Counted from the stretch's first letter, positions 26,182-36,093 are shown. The stretch is 64,000 nucleotides of DNA from Shewanella litorisediminis (GCF_016834455.1 NZ_CP069213.1:2914501-2978500), one strand, 5' to 3'. Numbers and translations: made by a program. The notes: generated by a model from the sequence alone, not told the origin.

Positions 26182-26997
26182 ATGCAAAATACAAAAATCT
26201 GTTTCATCGGCGCCGGAAACATGAGCCGCGCCATCATTGGCGGCCTGATAAAGAGCGGCTACAGCGCCAGCCTTATCACGGCAACCAACCCGAGCACGCC
26301 AAAACTCGACGCTTTGGCCACAGACTATGGCATCAACACCTCTCAGGACAATGTGAAAAGCGCAGCAGCAGCCGATGTCATAGTGCTGTCAGTTAAGCCT
26401 CAACTGATGCAGGCAGTCTGTGAATCACTCACCGATGTCGTAGATGGCAAGCTGCTGATTACCATCGCCGCCGGTATCCCGGAAAGCCGCTACCACGATT
26501 ACTTTGGCAGGCAGGTCAAACTTATCCGCACCATGCCCAACACCCCCATGCAGCTGGGGCTGGGTATGACAGGCCTATATGCACCGGCTGGCATGCCACA
26601 GGAAGATAAGGCCTTTGCCGAGTCGCTGATGCGCGCCTGCGGTGATATCGTCTGGGTGGATAAAGAGTCTGGTATTGATAAAGTGATTGCGCTGGCAGGC
26701 AGCTCACCGGCCTACTTTTTCCTCTTTATCGAGGCCATGATTGAAGCGGGTGTCGAAATGGGGCTGCCAGAAGCCGATGCCCGCACCCTGGCGCAGCAAG
26801 CTGCCGTTGGTGCCGCCGCCATGGTAAAACAAAACCCGGAACTCACCCCTGCTGAGCTCAGGGCCAATGTCACATCCAAGGGCGGCACCACGGCTGAAGC
26901 CATCGCCACCTTTGAAGCGGGCGGGCTCAGGAGCCTGGTGAAGGATGCCATGGGCAACTGCATCAAGCGGGCCGAAGAGATGGCCCGGAATTTTTAA
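26182..26997 (+). CDS. proC: Pyrroline-5-carboxylate reductase ProC
   Basis: Last step of proline synthesis: reduces pyrroline-5-carboxylate with NAD(P)H. 271 aa. Rossmann motif KICFIGAGNMSRAIIGGLI at the N-terminus, substrate region RTMPNTPMQLGLGMTG (about 114), and the C-terminal VTSKGGTTAEAIATFEAGGL. CAGGAA precedes the ATG. Next to yggS, as in many bacteria where PLP homeostasis protein and ProC are neighbours. Confidence 0.96.
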   Translation: MQNTKICFIGAGNMSRAIIGGLIKSGYSASLITATNPSTPKLDALATDYGINTSQDNVKSAAAADVIVLSVKPQLMQAVCESLTDVVDGKLLITIAAGIPESRYHDYFGRQVKLIRTMPNTPMQLGLGMTGLYAPAGMPQEDKAFAESLMRACGDIVWVDKESGIDKVIALAGSSPAYFFLFIEAMIEAGVEMGLPEADARTLAQQAAVGAAAMVKQNPELTPAELRANVTSKGGTTAEAIATFEAGGLRSLVKDAMGNCIKRAEEMARNF

Positions 26998-27042
26998 GCC
27001 ACCAAGTGGCAGTACTTCGTTGACTATTTAAGGGCAAACCTC

Positions 27043-27591
27043 ATGAATGCGATGGTTTTTTTAGTAAACACCCTGTTTGATCTCTATCTGATGGTGGTGA
27101 TTTTAAGGATTTGGCTGCAGCTGGTCAGAGCCGATTTTTACAACCCTTTCAGCCAGTTTATCGTTAAAGCGACCCACCCTATCGTGGCGCCACTGCGCCG
27201 TATTTTGCCCCCCATCGGTAAGCTGGACACTGCCTCGCTGGTGCTGGCCTTTGCCGTGGTGGTGATAAAAATGTTGGTACTGACCCTGATAGCCGGTGCG
27301 GCCATAAACTTGCCCACCATACTCGCCTACTCAGTGGTGGCCGTGATTAAAAATGCCGGGGTGCTCTTCTTCTGGATGTTGCTTATCCGCGCCATCCTGA
27401 GCTGGTTCAATCAGGGTTACAACCCCTTTATCATGGTGATTTCCCAGCTTACAGAGCCAGTGCTGGCGCCGGTTCGCCGTGTTATCCCACCCATTGGCGG
27501 TCTGGATCTGTCTGTACTGGTGGTCTTTATCGCCCTTAACTTCATCAATATGCTGCTGGCCCAATACGTGCCTTTCTGGGCCTTTATCTGA
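27043..27591 (+). CDS. yggT: YggT-family inner-membrane protein
   Basis: 182 aa, two tandem YggT domains, each with a hydrophobic pair around the signature [26 protein letters not shown] (about 35-60; long motif split here) and [31 protein letters not shown] repeat (about 128-153). Membrane protein linked to osmotic or membrane-domain organisation in other bacteria; exact role unknown. It overlaps the next gene by one base. Confidence 0.93.
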   Translation: MNAMVFLVNTLFDLYLMVVILRIWLQLVRADFYNPFSQFIVKATHPIVAPLRRILPPIGKLDTASLVLAFAVVVIKMLVLTLIAGAAINLPTILAYSVVAVIKNAGVLFFWMLLIRAILSWFNQGYNPFIMVISQLTEPVLAPVRRVIPPIGGLDLSVLVVFIALNFINMLLAQYVPFWAFI

Positions 27592-27878
27592 TGAGTGCCA
27601 TCACTCGCCAGGAGCAGGATTTACTGCTGGCGCTGTATGTGCAGCCCAAGGCCAGCCGGGATGAACTGGTTGGCCTTCACGGCGAGGAGCTTAAACTTGC
27701 CATCACGGCACCGCCTGTCGATGGCAAGGCCAACGCCCATATCTGCAAGCTGCTGGCAAAGGCATTCAGGGTGCCCAAGGGCAAGGTATCCATCGAACGT
27801 GGCGAACTTGGACGGCATAAACTGGTGCGTATTCAGGCGCCGGAAATAATCCCTGACGATTTTGCCCGTTATCTCTAA
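27591..27878 (+). CDS. yggU: DUF167 protein YggU
   Basis: 95-aa cytoplasmic protein. Family motifs [41 protein letters not shown] and [16 protein letters not shown] are clear. Function not established. ATG overlaps the yggT stop (TGATG), so it is translationally coupled. Confidence 0.93.
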   Translation: MSAITRQEQDLLLALYVQPKASRDELVGLHGEELKLAITAPPVDGKANAHICKLLAKAFRVPKGKVSIERGELGRHKLVRIQAPEIIPDDFARYL

Positions 27879-27960
27879 CCCCGCTGCGTCTTTGATAAAA
27901 TGCCTAATGTGGCCATGGGGGTTATACTTATAACCTGATTCCCTTAAGGAGGATAAGGAC

Positions 27961-28395
27961 ATGTTTCGTCAACTCTTTGCTGCGCTGCTGCTGACAGCAA
28001 GCCTGTGTGGCATCGCCAGCGCTGAGCAAAAAGAACAGGTAGGCCAGTTCGACATCCATTATATGGCGCTGCCCAGTACCTTTCTGACACCCGCCATTGC
28101 CAAAAGCTATGGCATAGAGCGCTCCAACTATACAGGCATAGTCAACATTGCCGTGCTGGACACCGCTGAAGAAGGTAATCCGGCTGTGGCAGTGGAAATT
28201 TCAGGGTTCGCCAATAACCTGCTCGATGCCAAAGTGGAACTGAAGTTCCGTGAGATCCGTGAAGGCGCTGCCATCTATTACATAGCCGAAGTGCCCTATC
28301 GCAGCGATGAGGAAATCAACTTCCAAATCGCCTTAAGAAGCGGCAGCAAGCTTAATACAACATTGAAATTCAAACAAAAATTCTACACCGACTAA
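27961..28395 (+). CDS. DUF4426 periplasmic protein
   Basis: 144 aa with signal peptide MFRQLFAALLLTASLCGIASA. The mature part has the DUF4426 start FDIHYMALPSTFLTPAIAKSYGIERS and is otherwise beta-rich. Function unknown; it is regularly found between yggU and rdgB in Shewanella and Vibrio as I recall. A strong AGGAGG site lies ahead of the ATG. A terminator follows. Confidence 0.9.
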   Translation: MFRQLFAALLLTASLCGIASAEQKEQVGQFDIHYMALPSTFLTPAIAKSYGIERSNYTGIVNIAVLDTAEEGNPAVAVEISGFANNLLDAKVELKFREIREGAAIYYIAEVPYRSDEEINFQIALRSGSKLNTTLKFKQKFYTD

Positions 28396-28411
28396 TTTGA
28401 ACACCTGATTT

Positions 28412-28440
28412 AAAGCCTGCATCTGCGGGCTTTGTTTTTT
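28412..28440 (+). terminator. Terminator after the DUF4426 gene
   Basis: AAAGCCTGCA / TGCGGGCTTT stem then GTTTTTT; ends the yggS-proC-yggT-yggU-DUF4426 run. Confidence 0.85.
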
Positions 28441-28525
28441 CTGTCTTTCCAAGGCTGCCTTGGGTATCATGACGCCGATTTTCAAAGGGCGCAGTGCGCC
28501 GACAGTACCGGGTGTGGGGGTAATG

Positions 28526-29122
28526 ATGAAAAAAGTGGTTCTCGCCAGTGGCAACAAAGGAAAGCTAAAAGAATTCAACGAAATGTTTGCTGAGTACTCA
28601 CTTTCGGTGGTGGCCCAGAGTGAGTTCCAGGTGCCGGACGTGGAAGAAACAGGCACCACCTTCGTGGAAAATGCCATCATCAAAGCCCGCCATGCCTCTG
28701 CCATCACAGGCTTACCCGCCATTGCAGACGACTCTGGCCTGGAAGTGGATGCCCTTGATGGTGCTCCCGGTATCTACTCAGCCCGCTATGCCGGCGTTGG
28801 CGCCAAAGATACCAACAATTGGCAAAAACTCCTTGGCGCCCTCGACGGCAAAACCGAGCGCAGCGCCCGCTTCCAGTGTGTACTCGTATATATGCGACAT
28901 GCCAAAGACCCCACCCCCATTATCTGTCAGGCGGCTTGGGAAGGGCGTATTGGCCTCGAAGCCAGGGGCGATAATGGCCACGGCTATGACCCTGTCTTTA
29001 TCGCCGAGGGCGGCGAACTGACCGCTGCAGAAATGTCATCGGATGCGAAAAACGCCGTGAGCCATCGCGGCAAGGCGCTTAAAGCACTGCTGACTGAGTT
29101 CAGAGCCAAAGGCGTTATCTGA
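28526..29122 (+). CDS. rdgB: XTP/dITP diphosphatase RdgB
   Basis: Removes inosine and xanthosine triphosphates from the nucleotide pool. 198 aa. The substrate loop VVLASGNKGKLKEFNEM is at the N-terminus; further motifs are ETGTTFVENAIIKARHA, IADDSGLEVDALDGAPGIYSARYAG and GHGYDPVF, plus SHRGKAL. Two ATGs occur in tandem; I use the second (28526), five bases after GGGGG. The frame is open to 28460. Nine bases before hemW, so the two are cotranscribed. Confidence 0.95.
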   Translation: MKKVVLASGNKGKLKEFNEMFAEYSLSVVAQSEFQVPDVEETGTTFVENAIIKARHASAITGLPAIADDSGLEVDALDGAPGIYSARYAGVGAKDTNNWQKLLGALDGKTERSARFQCVLVYMRHAKDPTPIICQAAWEGRIGLEARGDNGHGYDPVFIAEGGELTAAEMSSDAKNAVSHRGKALKALLTEFRAKGVI

Positions 29123-29131
29123 GGAAAGACC

Positions 29132-30271
29132 GTGAAGCTTCAACTGCCTCCCTTAAGCCTTTATGTTCACATTCCCTGGTGTGTACAGAAATGCCCCTAT
29201 TGCGACTTTAACTCCCATGGCAAACAGGGCGACTTACCCCAGGAGGCTTATGTGGATGCACTGCTCGCCGACCTGGATGCCGACTTGGATTATGTGCAGG
29301 GGCGCAAGCTTCACAGCATTTTTATTGGCGGCGGTACCCCATCGCTGTTTGATGCCAGTGCCATCGGCAGATTGCTCGAAGGCGTTAAGGCACGCATCCC
29401 TTTTTGTGATGACATAGAAATCACCATGGAGGCCAATCCAGGAACCCTGGAGCACGATGATTTCAGCGCTTATCGGGAAGCAGGTGTCACCCGCCTGTCG
29501 GTGGGGGTGCAGAGCTTCAGCAAAGACAAGCTTAACCTGCTTGGCCGCATTCACGGCCGCGATGAGGCAACCCGTGCGGCACAGCTTGCCACGGCCGCAG
29601 GTTATCAAAGCTTTAACCTGGATTTGATGCACGGACTGCCCAATCAGTCGTTTGAAGAGGCCATGGCCGACATAGACACGGCGGCCAGTCTCAACCCGCC
29701 ACACCTCTCCTGGTATCAGCTCACCATCGAGCCAAATACCCTGTTCCACTCCCGCCCGCCGCAACTGCCGGATGACGAAGCGCTCTGGCATATCTATGAA
29801 CAGGGCCAGAAAAAGCTCGCAGCTCTGGGTTATGAGCAGTATGAGATCTCGGCCTACGCCAAACCGGGCTATCAATGCCGCCACAATCTCAACTACTGGC
29901 AGTTCGGTGATTACCTCGGCATTGGCTGTGGGGCACACGGCAAGGTTACTCTTCCGGCGGAAAATCGCATCCTGAGAACGGTTAAAATAAAACATCCCAA
30001 GGGCTATCTCGCTGCCAGCGATTATTTGTTTGAACTGACAGATGTGCCGGAAGAAGACCGCTCCCTTGAATTTTTGATGAACCGCCTGAGGCTGATGACT
30101 CCCATCGCCAAACGCGAATTTGAATCCCGTACCGGCCTGGATGCCAGCTTGCTCGATGAGGGTATGACGCAGGCGAGCGAAAAAGGCCTTATTGAGCTAA
30201 GCGAAGAGAGTTGGACCCTGACCCCAAAGGGCCACATGTTCGTTAACGACTTACTGTCCCGCTTCCTCTAG
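29132..30271 (+). CDS. hemW: Radical SAM heme chaperone HemW
   Basis: 379-aa radical SAM protein related to HemN but acting in heme insertion. The cluster motif is HIPWCVQKCPYCDFNSHG (Cys at about 16, 20, 23), followed by IFIGGGTPSLF, EANPGTLE and SVGVQSF. GTG at 29132 is the start codon, with GAGGAAAG seven bases ahead; no ATG is nearby. The Tyr/Phe after CxxC and lack of the HemN-specific extra Cys fit HemW. Ends the rdgB-hemW unit. Confidence 0.94.
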   Translation: MKLQLPPLSLYVHIPWCVQKCPYCDFNSHGKQGDLPQEAYVDALLADLDADLDYVQGRKLHSIFIGGGTPSLFDASAIGRLLEGVKARIPFCDDIEITMEANPGTLEHDDFSAYREAGVTRLSVGVQSFSKDKLNLLGRIHGRDEATRAAQLATAAGYQSFNLDLMHGLPNQSFEEAMADIDTAASLNPPHLSWYQLTIEPNTLFHSRPPQLPDDEALWHIYEQGQKKLAALGYEQYEISAYAKPGYQCRHNLNYWQFGDYLGIGCGAHGKVTLPAENRILRTVKIKHPKGYLAASDYLFELTDVPEEDRSLEFLMNRLRLMTPIAKREFESRTGLDASLLDEGMTQASEKGLIELSEESWTLTPKGHMFVNDLLSRFL

Positions 30272-30413
30272 TCCGCACAATCTTCTGGATTGTACCCAGC
30301 GCAGGCAAAGAAATGCCTGCCTCTGGGTTCAGGGAAACATTTACTAACACTAAACTCTGAAATTTAGTCATGGCTTCTTTAGGATGTTTCCATCAACACG
30401 AGGAAGCCAAGTC

Positions 30414-32291
30414 ATGCCAAACCCACATAAAAAGAAAAACAAACAATCTCTCCTGGCAGCCAGCCTGCTGCTCGCACTGGGCATTACCCCCGGTTTTAAC
30501 GCGCTGGCAGTGCCACAAGGCACGATGCAGCAAGGCACGGCGCAGCAAGAGATGAGCGAATCAGCCAAAGCCAATGCCCTGTTCGAGACCCAATTTTTAG
30601 AAAACGTCATGGCAAGCCCCATCAGTCAAACCATGATGGGCATCAAGGGCGAAGACTATGGCAAGTGGGATGAAATAAGTGAAGCGGCCGATGCCGAGGA
30701 TCTGGCCCGTGCCAAGCGTCATCTGGCACAGCTTAAGGCCCTCGATGCCAGCGCCCTGGATTCTCAAACGGCGCTCAGCCTGACACTGGCGCTGCAACGG
30801 CTGGAAAACAAGATTGCCGACCACAAGTGGCGCCTGCACAACTACCCTGTCAACCAGATGTATGGCGTCCACTCGATGACAGCCTCCATCCTTATCAACC
30901 AACACACGGTTGATGGCCTGGATGACGCCAAGGCCTATATCAGCCGTCTCAATGCCGTGCCCAAGCGATTCAGCGAGCTTAAGGAGGCACTGGAGCTCAG
31001 GGCTGCCAAGGGCATCATAGCGCCCAAGTTTGTGTTTCCCCACGTGATTAACGACAGCCGCAATATCATCAAGGGCGCCCCCTTTGAAGCCGGTGAAGAC
31101 AGCACCCTGTGGGCTGACTTCAAGCGCAAGGTCGAGGCCCTGAATTTGGACTCAGCCACCAAAGAAAGCCTCTTCGACGAGGCCAAACTGGCCCTGAACA
31201 ATGCAGTAAAACCTGCCTACGACGACCTCATTGTTTACCTTAATACCCTGGAGCAAAAGGCGGATACCCGTGATGGCGTGTGGAAACTGCCCGATGGCAA
31301 CCACTTCTATAACAATGCCCTCAAGCGCACCACCACCACCGACATGGATGCCATCGCCATCCATGAACTGGGCTTGAAGGAAGTTGCCCGCATTCACAAC
31401 GAAATGCGCGACATCATGAAAGAAGTCGGCTTCAAGGGCAGCCTGAACGACTTCTTTATCTTTATGCGTAACGACGAGCAGTTTTACTACCCCGACACCG
31501 ACGAAGGCAAAGCCGCTTACATCAACGATGCCAAGGCCTTGATTGACAATATGTCTGCCCGCCTGGATGAGGTGTTTGCCATCAAGCCCAAGGCCGGGTT
31601 AATCGTTAAACCTGTTGAGTCATTCCGGGAAAAAAGTGCCGGCAAGGCCTTCTACAATCAGCCCTCTCCGGATGGCAGTCGTCCGGGCACTTACTACGCC
31701 AACCTGTACAGTATGAAGGCCATGCCCAAGTACCAGATGGAAGCCCTGGCATACCACGAAGGTTTACCCGGCCACCATATGCAAATCGCTATTGCCCAGG
31801 AACTGGAAGGGATCCCTAAGTTCCGCCGCTTTGGAAGTTACACCGCCTACAGTGAGGGCTGGGGCCTCTATACCGAGTATTTCCCACGTGAGATGGGCCT
31901 GTACCGAGACCCTTACTCCAACTTTGGCCGCCTTGCCATGGAACTGTGGCGCGCCTGCCGTCTGGTGGTGGACACGGGTATCCACGCCAAGAAGTGGACC
32001 CGGGAACAGGGTATTGCCTACTACAAGGAAAATACCCCCAACGCCGAGTCAGATGCCGTGAAAATGGTTGAGCGCCATATCGTAATGCCATCGCAGGCAA
32101 CCGCCTACAAGGTAGGAATGAATCGCATTCTGGACCTGCGTGCCTATGCCCAGAAATCCCTGGGAGAGGCGTTTGATATCCGTGAGTTCCATACTCTGCT
32201 GCTGAAAAATGGCCCGCTGCCATTGGATGTGCTGGAGTCAAAGGTGCAGGAATGGGTTAACGACAGCAAGCAGCAAGCTGCCAGGCTGTAA
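30414..32291 (+). CDS. Exported DUF885 protein (predicted metallopeptidase)
   Basis: 625 aa from ATG 30414, which follows GAGGAAG. A basic N-terminus (MPNPHKKKNKQS) and hydrophobic stretch LLAASLLLALGITPGFNALA form a signal peptide. The DUF885 domain covers most of the protein; its signature YHEGLPGHHMQ (about residue 446) has the HExxxxHH-type residues seen in this predicted zinc-peptidase family, with a downstream EGW (YSEGWGLYTEYF) supplying a likely metal ligand. Substrate unknown. Monocistronic between hemW and a terminator. Confidence 0.9.
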   Translation: MPNPHKKKNKQSLLAASLLLALGITPGFNALAVPQGTMQQGTAQQEMSESAKANALFETQFLENVMASPISQTMMGIKGEDYGKWDEISEAADAEDLARAKRHLAQLKALDASALDSQTALSLTLALQRLENKIADHKWRLHNYPVNQMYGVHSMTASILINQHTVDGLDDAKAYISRLNAVPKRFSELKEALELRAAKGIIAPKFVFPHVINDSRNIIKGAPFEAGEDSTLWADFKRKVEALNLDSATKESLFDEAKLALNNAVKPAYDDLIVYLNTLEQKADTRDGVWKLPDGNHFYNNALKRTTTTDMDAIAIHELGLKEVARIHNEMRDIMKEVGFKGSLNDFFIFMRNDEQFYYPDTDEGKAAYINDAKALIDNMSARLDEVFAIKPKAGLIVKPVESFREKSAGKAFYNQPSPDGSRPGTYYANLYSMKAMPKYQMEALAYHEGLPGHHMQIAIAQELEGIPKFRRFGSYTAYSEGWGLYTEYFPREMGLYRDPYSNFGRLAMELWRACRLVVDTGIHAKKWTREQGIAYYKENTPNAESDAVKMVERHIVMPSQATAYKVGMNRILDLRAYAQKSLGEAFDIREFHTLLLKNGPLPLDVLESKVQEWVNDSKQQAARL

Positions 32292-32304
32292 ATAGCTCAA
32301 AACG

Positions 32305-32340
32305 AAAAAAAGCCACAACTTCAGGGTTGTGGCTTTTTTT
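32305..32340 (+). terminator. Terminator of the DUF885 gene
   Basis: AAAAAAAGCCACAAC, short loop, GTTGTGGCTTTTTTT; also able to act on the minus strand. Confidence 0.92.
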
Positions 32341-32437
32341 CTTGGGGCAAGCCCCAACTTGGTTGCCTGTAGACCGCACTTGTTAATTTAATGGCGGTTT
32401 ATGTAGGGTACAGGGCATCCGAAATACTGTTTCATCC

Positions 32438-32627
32438 AAAAAAATCACCCCGGTACTGAGTCCGGGGTAAACCAAAAAACTAGGATGATGGTTTCAAGGC
32501 CGGACCGGTTTTAATAATAAACTCTGCCGGCATTGTCTTGAGACTTGCTCTTCGCGGACCTGCGCATCAACAGCGGAAGGGGTCATTTCCCCTGTCAACA
32601 CGGACTCAGATCATCTCAATCCAATTG
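32438..32627 (-). ncRNA. Candidate small RNA of about 190 nt, minus strand
   Basis: No protein frame explains this stretch. On the minus strand a promoter-like pair (TTGAAG, 16 bases, TACAAT at 32634-32661) is followed about 160 bases on by an intrinsic terminator at 32438-32468: stem ACCCCGGAC / GTACCGGGGT-type (ACCCCGG paired with CCGGGGT) and seven T after GA. An inner hairpin GGGG-AAATGA-CCCC lies near 32580. I recognise no RNA family; the start is an estimate. Confidence 0.45.
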
Positions 32628-32633
32628 CTGACC

Positions 32634-32661
32634 ATTGTATGAATTTACGAACAGACTTCAA
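32634..32661 (-). promoter_or_regulatory. Candidate promoter of the minus-strand small RNA
   Basis: Read on the minus strand: TTGAAG (32661-32656), 16-base spacer, TACAAT (32639-32634). Spacing and hexamers fit sigma-70. Confidence 0.4.
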
Positions 32662-32693
32662 GCAGCCTTAGAAAAAGTGCTTAAGCAAGCACT

Positions 32694-32720
32694 AAAAAAC
32701 CGGCCAACTATGCCGGTTTT
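32694..32720 (-). terminator. Terminator downstream of the LysR gene
   Basis: Minus strand AAAACCGGC, loop, GCCGGTTTTTT (with a nearby second dyad AGTGCTT/AAGCACT at 32676-32693). It separates the LysR transcript from the candidate small RNA. Confidence 0.8.
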
Positions 32721-32816
32721 CAATTAACATCAACTGGTTGAATTATATATAAAAAGCCTAAAATTCAATACCGAGATCACACGATTATTCATTATCACAA
32801 ACAATGAATTTTAAAA

Positions 32817-33758
32817 TCATCGCCGCTCGTCATAAAGAGACTGATAGGGCGCATCCCAATACGGAGGCGTACCTATGTGATTTTTTATGAAGTCGATGAA
32901 GGAACTTACCTTGGGAGCCAGGTGTTTACGGCGGGGGTAAACCGCCTGCAGCGGCAGATGATGAGTCAACTGCCAATCACGCAGCAGAGGCACCAGGGTG
33001 CCCTTATTGATTTCGTCTTCCATCAGATAACTGGCGAGATACACTACGCCCAATCCGCTGACTGCGGCCGACTTGAGTGCAGGTGCATTGTCTACCCGGA
33101 AATTACCCGAGACCCCGATTTCACAGTAATCGTCGCCACGCTTGAATTGCCACACGCTGTGTTCATGCCACTCACCGTGATACACCAGACAGTTATGATC
33201 AACCAGTTGCTCTGGCCGGGTTGGCTCGCCATGGCGGGCAATGTACTCGGGAGAAGCCACCAGCAGGAACTGACACTTCATCAGGGGTCTGGCAACCATG
33301 CCAAGGGGCAGTTGCTCAGACATGGTCAGCAGCAAGTCCAAACCTTCACTGACAACATCCACTTTATGGTCCAGCAGGCTCACCTGCAGCTCAAGCTCCG
33401 GGTGTCTTGCCATAAACTCAGGCAATGCCGGAATAATGTGCATGGTTCCAAAGGATTGAGAGATACCGACTTTCAACACCCCGCGGGTGGCATCATTAAG
33501 GTTATGAACGCTGGCCACAGCCTGATCGGCATCGCGCAGCAGCTCTTCACCCTGCACATACAGCAGGTGTCCGGCCTCGGTAAGGCTCAAACTGCGGGTG
33601 GTGCGCTGAATAAGCTGAACCCCCAGTTTATGTTCCAAATCGGCCACCTGAGTACTCACCTTGGATTTGGAAATCCCGAGTTTTCTTGCCGCGGCACTGA
33701 AACTGCCGGCTCTGGCTACATGGGTAAAAATAGCAATGGGTTCTAACAGTTCTAACAT
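32817..33758 (-). CDS. LysR-family regulator (CrgA-like)
   Basis: 313-aa LysR-type regulator. N-terminal HTH: IAIFTHVARAGSFSAAARKLGISKSKVSTQVADLE, then LIQRTTRSLSLTEAGHLLY, the form typical of CrgA/DsdC-like subgroup members. The effector domain follows to about residue 290. No divergent partner lies next to it, so the target is not evident from context. Start ATG 33758. Confidence 0.9.
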   Translation of the reverse strand: MLELLEPIAIFTHVARAGSFSAAARKLGISKSKVSTQVADLEHKLGVQLIQRTTRSLSLTEAGHLLYVQGEELLRDADQAVASVHNLNDATRGVLKVGISQSFGTMHIIPALPEFMARHPELELQVSLLDHKVDVVSEGLDLLLTMSEQLPLGMVARPLMKCQFLLVASPEYIARHGEPTRPEQLVDHNCLVYHGEWHEHSVWQFKRGDDYCEIGVSGNFRVDNAPALKSAAVSGLGVVYLASYLMEDEINKGTLVPLLRDWQLTHHLPLQAVYPRRKHLAPKVSSFIDFIKNHIGTPPYWDAPYQSLYDERR

Positions 33759-34074
33759 GAAGGTGGCCTTAAGCTATGTTCAGCCTGTCCTCGCCAAGGG
33801 AGGAAAACGGGACAAACCAATGATAATCAATCAGATATACCAAAAAAGCACGTTAAGGTAGAGTCAGGAAGCCAGAATGAATCTGGTTTTTTGTTATTTT
33901 TTAGCAGTATAACAAAATTCGCCGCCGAGTCTCCAGTTTAGCCTTACCAAGACAGGTCATTAAACGGCAAATAAAAAAAGGCCCCGGGGATGGGGCCAAA
34001 CGTTCAAGGAAGAACCAAAGGGATGTTACGTCGGGTGTTGCGTTCGGAATGTCAAAGTAATGCCAGGGTATTGC
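33759..34074. other. Intergenic region between LysR gene and yggN
   Basis: 316 bases. Contains the yggN terminator (33973-33998) and, on the plus strand, a short stem CCAGA-ATGAA-TCTGG followed by six T at 33872-33892. The latter could end a small plus-strand transcript, but I see no promoter or gene feeding it. Confidence 0.4.
33973..33998 (-). terminator. Terminator of yggN
   Basis: Minus strand GGCCCC, loop, GGGGCC followed by seven T. Confidence 0.85.
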
Positions 34075-34887
34075 TTACTCACGAAGCTGGGCTTCTTTGC
34101 GGTCAGAAATCTCAAGCTCAGACAACTCAGGCACCTTGGTGCGAAGTTCAGACTCCAGTACCAGCAAGGTTTCAAACTGGTCGCATACTTTTGTGGCACG
34201 CGCTTCGAGAGACTTGGACTGACTCTCCATTTCCAGCTCAATCTGTTCGCCCATGGCTTCCATTTTCTTGCCAAAGGCCTCCATCTTGGCTTCAAAGCTG
34301 TCACCTTCAGAAGACAGGATCTCGGTGCCGAGCTTAATCATCAGAGTGCCAACCGACTCCTGCACCAGGTTTTCAATTTCACGTTCAAACTCCTTGTCGA
34401 ACACTTCATCGATAGAACCATCGGTTACGCCTACGTAATAGCTGTCGCCATCCTTGTGCATGACTTCGCCGAGTCGCTCGTTCACATTATCCATCAGCTC
34501 TGCCACGCGGGCACCGGTCTCATCGCCCAGCAGCGGTGTAAGGGCTGTATTTACCGCGGTGCTGGCAAGGGTGATGGCATCGGTTACCAGGGCAACAAAT
34601 TCGGGCACCTGGTTTGCCAGTGAATCGGCATAGTTGTCCACCAGCGCACGCTGCTCGGCATTGAGTTTCACTTCCTTGCCTTCCACAAAGAGTTTGCCGG
34701 GCTCGAAACGATAGAACTCATCACCTTTCTGGCTCAACACCAGCTTTTTAGGCTCAACCGAAATGTCGTAGTTGAGGTTAACGTCGCAGTTGTCGGTGCT
34801 GATGCCCTGCGCTTTTGCAGGTACAGCGACAGTGACGCCAATCAGGGTGGCCAGGGCTACGCCGGTGATAAGGGTTTTCGTTTTCAT
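34075..34887 (-). CDS. yggN: DUF2884 protein YggN
   Basis: Exported 270-aa protein; signal peptide MKTKTLITGVALATLIGVTVAVPAKAQ. The mature start CDVNLNYDISVEPKKLVL and the two cysteines (about 34 and 246) fit YggN/DUF2884. The last third is acidic and helix-rich, with likely coiled coil around residues 195-230. Function unknown. Its place beside glutaminase, yggL, trmB, mutY and yggX matches the E. coli neighbourhood. AAGGAT precedes the ATG. Confidence 0.9.
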   Translation of the reverse strand: MKTKTLITGVALATLIGVTVAVPAKAQGISTDNCDVNLNYDISVEPKKLVLSQKGDEFYRFEPGKLFVEGKEVKLNAEQRALVDNYADSLANQVPEFVALVTDAITLASTAVNTALTPLLGDETGARVAELMDNVNERLGEVMHKDGDSYYVGVTDGSIDEVFDKEFEREIENLVQESVGTLMIKLGTEILSSEGDSFEAKMEAFGKKMEAMGEQIELEMESQSKSLEARATKVCDQFETLLVLESELRTKVPELSELEISDRKEAQLRE

Positions 34888-35117
34888 CGCATTTATCCTT
34901 GCGTCGTGATTTATATGTTTTGATATTGCGAAGGATGTGCCAACTTTTTTAACTTATTAATTTAAAATGAAATCTTACTGAAATGTGTAAATTCAGCTGC
35001 TTTTGCATGGAGAGCATCGGGGCTCAAAGTAGGAGATATCACCAAAAAGTGAAGCTTTTCACCAATAGGCGTGAAAAAGGAGTGGGGATGTTACAGAAGA
35101 ATGACTGAAATAAGGAA

Positions 35118-35145
35118 ATGGCCTTCCTCAAATAAGAAAGGCCAT
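35118..35145 (-). terminator. Possible terminator of the trmB-yggL-glsB operon
   Basis: Stem ATGGCCTT / AAGGCCAT about 30 bases past the glutaminase stop; the following T stretch is broken (TTCCTTATTT), so efficiency is uncertain. Confidence 0.5.
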
Positions 35146-35175
35146 ACTCATTAAGCACATCAAAAGGTAAAAAAA

Positions 35176-36090
35176 TCAGAAGATTGAACGCCCCAGCTCC
35201 TGAGCCAACAGCTCAAGCAAGCGGGTACCCGCCAAGCTGTTTCCACTGGCATCGAGGGCCGGCGACCACACACATACCGACATATCACCGGGGATCACCG
35301 CAATAATGCCACCGCCCACGCCACTTTTACCCGGCATTCCCACACGGTAAGCAAACTCCCCTGCCCCATCGTAAAGCCCGGAGGTCGCCAGCAGCGCATT
35401 CAGGCGCCGGGTTTGGGTGGGCGATACCACCTCATTGCCATCAAGGCTTATTCCCTGATTGGCAAGATAAATCATGGCGCGGGAGAGATCGGCACAGCTC
35501 ATGGAGAGCGAGCAGTAATGGAAATAGCTTCGCAGCACCTTGTCCACATCGTTATGGAAGTTACCGAAGGACTTCATCAAAAAGGCGATGGCCGCATTAC
35601 GGGCGCTGTGCTGGTATTCAGAGTCGGCCACCACCTTGTCATAACAGACCTTGTGGTTTTGGCTCAGCATACGCACTATTTCGAGCATCCGCTGTTTGGG
35701 CGCGCCCAGGCGGCTTTGCAACAAATCGGCTATCACCAGAGCGCCGGCGTTGATAAAGGGGTTGCGTGGGATGCCCCGCTCAAGTTCGACCTGAACCAGC
35801 GAGTTAAAGGAGTGGCCCGAGGGCTCTTTACCCACCCGCGACCAAATCTCACGCTCTTCATAGAGCATCATGGCGCCGGTGAGGCTGAATACTTTGGAAA
35901 TACTTTGAATGGAAAAGGCTTCTTGCCAGTCGCCCGCTCCCAGGGTGGTACCATCGATGGTGGTTACCGCGATGCCCAACTTATGGGGGGAGACCCGGGC
36001 AAGGGCCGGAATGTAATCCGCCACCTTGCCCTGTCCAAGCAAGGGTCTAACTTTGGCGACCAGGTCGTCAAGCAGAGCCTGCTCCAGCAT
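35176..36090 (-). CDS. glsA: Glutaminase
   Basis: Converts glutamine to glutamate and ammonia; serine-dependent enzyme of the beta-lactamase-like fold. 304 aa, usual length. SxxK catalytic motif in [16 protein letters not shown] (about 62-77), then [17 protein letters not shown] and the conserved [12 protein letters not shown] (about 255). Three bases after yggL, in an operon trmB-yggL-glutaminase. In E. coli the yggL neighbourhood carries ansB instead, another amide hydrolase. Confidence 0.95.
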   Translation of the reverse strand: MLEQALLDDLVAKVRPLLGQGKVADYIPALARVSPHKLGIAVTTIDGTTLGAGDWQEAFSIQSISKVFSLTGAMMLYEEREIWSRVGKEPSGHSFNSLVQVELERGIPRNPFINAGALVIADLLQSRLGAPKQRMLEIVRMLSQNHKVCYDKVVADSEYQHSARNAAIAFLMKSFGNFHNDVDKVLRSYFHYCSLSMSCADLSRAMIYLANQGISLDGNEVVSPTQTRRLNALLATSGLYDGAGEFAYRVGMPGKSGVGGGIIAVIPGDMSVCVWSPALDASGNSLAGTRLLELLAQELGRSIF

Positions 36091-36093
36091 GGA

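Noticed and set aside
32877..33746. 289-codon plus-strand frame
   Set aside because: Antisense to the LysR gene with its clear HTH.
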